Positions 43,247 through 44,622 of a DNA stretch of 44,622 nucleotides are shown here, one piece after another. The position numbers and the translations under genes were made by a program. The notes under the pieces were generated by a model. It made no database searches. It had not been told where the DNA came from and was given only the letters and a program-made list of their open reading frames with translations. The first letter of the stretch is position 1; every line of letters begins with the position of its first letter. The DNA lies in assembly GCA_003599625.1 (NCBI GenBank), contig QZIU01000019.1, positions 1 through 44,622 of the forward strand. Reading direction: 5' to 3'. The stretch comes from Candidatus Parcubacteria bacterium (GTDB lineage Bacteria > Patescibacteriota > Minisyncoccia > UBA9983).

Positions 43247-44155
43247 ATGAGCACCCTTTACACCCAACAAGATAAAAACGTCCGCAAAACTTGGTTGCTG
43301 ATGACCCTCTTTTTGGTTTTGGTCATTGGCATTGGTTGGGTTTTTTCTCAGGTTTACGGCGACCCTTCCTTTGTGATGATTGCCGTTATCTTCAGTCTGT
43401 TCATGAATATTTTCAGTTACTGGTATTCGGATAAGATTGTTTTAGCCATGTCTGGAGCGAGAGGGCCGATTACCAAGGAAGATAATATGGAACTTTACAG
43501 ATTAGTGGAAAATCTTTCCATCGCTTCCGGCATTAAAATGCCCCGGGTGTACATAATAGACGACCAGTCGCCGAACGCTTTTGCCACGGGCAGGAATCAG
43601 GAGCGCGCGGCTATCGCGGTCACAACGGGACTGATGAGAATTTTAAATAAGAACGAGCTTGAGGGCGTGATCGCTCATGAGCTTTCTCATATAGGGAATC
43701 GGGATATTTTAGTCTCCACCATCGTGGTTGTGTTGGTCGGCTTTGTAGCCTTGCTTTCAGATTTCTTTTTGCGGGCGCAGTTCTTCCGCGGAAGACGGGA
43801 AAGGGAAGAAGGGGGGCAGGTTCAGCTTATTTTAACGCTTGTCGGCATCGCTCTTGCAATCCTGGCTCCTGTCACCGCGACTTTGATACAGTTGGCCATT
43901 TCCAGGAAACGAGAATTTTTAGCCGACGCAACCGGGGCTTTGATGACACGATATCCCGACGGACTGGCCTCGGCCTTGGAAAAAATTTCATCTTATCCTG
44001 TTTCTTTAAGAAGAGCCAACAAAGCTACCGCTCATCTTTATATTGTTTCTCCCCTAAAGGGTAAAGAGGGAACAAGTTGGCTGGCAAAATTGTTTATGAC
44101 GCACCCGCCCATTGAGGAAAGAATCAGGGCTTTGCGGGGATTGGATGCGGGATAG
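43247..44155 (+). CDS. htpX: Membrane zinc metalloprotease HtpX (M48)
   Basis: A 302-aa protein. Two N-terminal transmembrane helices (about 15-35 and 41-57) are followed by the zinc motif HELSH (144-148), then two more hydrophobic segments, and the third-ligand region RKREFLADATGALMTRYPDGL. The C-terminal THPPIEERIRALRGL is typical. HtpX degrades misfolded membrane proteins. It is the last gene of the lemA cluster. Confidence 0.93.
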   Translation: MSTLYTQQDKNVRKTWLLMTLFLVLVIGIGWVFSQVYGDPSFVMIAVIFSLFMNIFSYWYSDKIVLAMSGARGPITKEDNMELYRLVENLSIASGIKMPRVYIIDDQSPNAFATGRNQERAAIAVTTGLMRILNKNELEGVIAHELSHIGNRDILVSTIVVVLVGFVALLSDFFLRAQFFRGRREREEGGQVQLILTLVGIALAILAPVTATLIQLAISRKREFLADATGALMTRYPDGLASALEKISSYPVSLRRANKATAHLYIVSPLKGKEGTSWLAKLFMTHPPIEERIRALRGLDAG

Positions 44156-44193
44156 GATTCAAAGCTTTGTCAAAAAACTCGCTTTTTCTGGTC

Positions 44194-44220
44194 CTCCCTC
44201 TCCTTTCCCAGGAGAGGGAG
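44194..44220 (+). repeat. CTCCCTCTCC hairpin between convergent genes
   Basis: CTCCCTCTCCT (44194-44204) pairs perfectly with AGGAGAGGGAG (44210-44220) around TTCCC. It is followed by ATAGGGGGTGAGGTTTTTT. This phrase resembles a REP-like intergenic repeat seen in many bacteria and may also end transcription between htpX and the minus-strand gene. Confidence 0.65.
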
Positions 44221-44237
44221 ATAGGGGGTGAGGTTTT

Positions 44238-44393
44238 TTATGCCGCAAAATGCAAGCCCAAATAATACGGCCACAAGATGATCGCGTAAAGTATTCGCGG
44301 CCAGGAAAGATCCAAAAAGCCAATCGTAAAAAGCCAGGCCGCCAGCCAAAATCCCGCCGAAAAAGAATTATTTATAACTTTTACTTTTGCCAT
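44238..44393 (-). CDS. Small membrane protein (51 aa)
   Basis: An ATG at 44393 opens a 51-residue frame. It reads a polar start (MAKVKVINNS) and then two closely spaced hydrophobic stretches rich in Trp and Tyr (FSAGFWLAAWLFTIGFLD, LYAIILWPYYLGLHFAA), ending at TAA 44240-44238. Composition and third-base use look protein-like, unlike the overlapping plus-strand frame. Function is unknown; it is convergent with htpX. Confidence 0.65.
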   Translation of the reverse strand: MAKVKVINNSFSAGFWLAAWLFTIGFLDLSWPRILYAIILWPYYLGLHFAA

Positions 44394-44523
44394 AAATATC
44401 TAAAACTAAGATGGTCATTTATTATAATCATCCAAGAACCCCGCTAGACACTGCTTTATTTTTCAGCAACCAAATACCAACTTAGAATTTTGTCGGTATC
44501 CCCTCTTCCAAAAATTGCGAAGA

Positions 44524-44610
44524 CGGAGGCGATGAGATTCGAACTCATGAAGGCTTTGACACCTTACTCGCTTTCCAAGCGAGCGCACTAGACCACTATG
44601 CGACGCCTCC
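44524..44610 (-). tRNA. tRNA-Ser (GGA)
   Basis: On the minus strand: acceptor GGAGGCG/CGCCTCC, anticodon arm CTCGC-TTGGAAA-GCGAG giving GGA, a long class II variable arm (TAAGGTGTCAAAGCCTTC), T-arm ATGAGTTCGAATCTCAT, and discriminator G. No CCA is encoded. Confidence 0.95.
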
Positions 44611-44622
44611 AAATACTTCTCG

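Noticed and set aside
44250-44447. A plus-strand 65-codon frame after htpX
   Set aside because: The reading is Lys/Arg noise; the minus strand carries a convincing small membrane protein in the same place.

Overview
The window looks like a chromosomal segment of an uncultivated Candidate Phyla Radiation (Patescibacteria) bacterium, most like Parcubacteria. The evidence is the gene set: short, tightly packed genes; an O-antigen-ligase-like/TPR protein followed by MurJ; DUF4015, lamin-tail/PKD and VirD4-like ATPase proteins; LemA-DUF3137-HtpX; and a 23S rRNA gene carrying group I introns and expansion segments. TGA is used as a normal stop (for example at 16899-16901 and 32221-32223), so this is not a UGA-recoded lineage.

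Layout. 1-3.7 kb: pyrE, groES-groEL and the RNase P RNA. 3.8-10.5 kb: a cell-envelope polymerase-like protein, murJ, lepA, a DivIC-like protein and tRNA-Gly. 10.6-15.3 kb: a small CxxC protein, murB, a DUF4015 hydrolase and a VirD4/TraG-like ATPase. 15.4-19.5 kb: secreted proteins, then rplJ-rplL behind a probable L10 autoregulatory leader, an HTH protein and tRNA-Val. 19.6-25.5 kb: a gene of foreign composition, a 6S-like RNA, a beta-CASP nuclease, a LOG-like protein, an amino acid permease and an MscS-type channel. 25.6-30.7 kb: a 23S-5S unit with no 16S upstream. 30.7-34.2 kb: an AT-rich accessory island. 34.3-44.6 kb: rodA/ftsW, folD, a toxin-antitoxin pair, rlmN, a large DHH-like protein, lemA-DUF3137-htpX, a small membrane protein and tRNA-Ser.

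Three things stand out. First, the accessory island encodes a 51-residue peptide ending in a Cys-rich tail (CGICSNCCYSDCIGGN), immediately followed by a radical SAM/SPASM protein. This is a good candidate for an undescribed thioether-type RiPP, with a possible phase-variable promoter (G8 spacer), an IS inserted at the end of the maturase gene and a methyltransferase beyond the IS. Second, the 23S gene (about 4.6 kb) contains two group I introns in the peptidyl-transferase region, one encoding an I-CreI-like LAGLIDADG protein. It also carries at least four long AT-rich palindromic insertions at helix tips, two of them near-identical copies in different helices. Third, related palindromic words recur outside rRNA: in frame inside lepA and rlmN, in RNase P RNA, in the L10 leader and in intergenic gaps. 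This suggests a dispersed mini-palindrome family that tolerates insertion into RNAs and proteins.

Coordinates come from reading the sequence by eye. Family assignments rest on recognised motifs, not on database searches.
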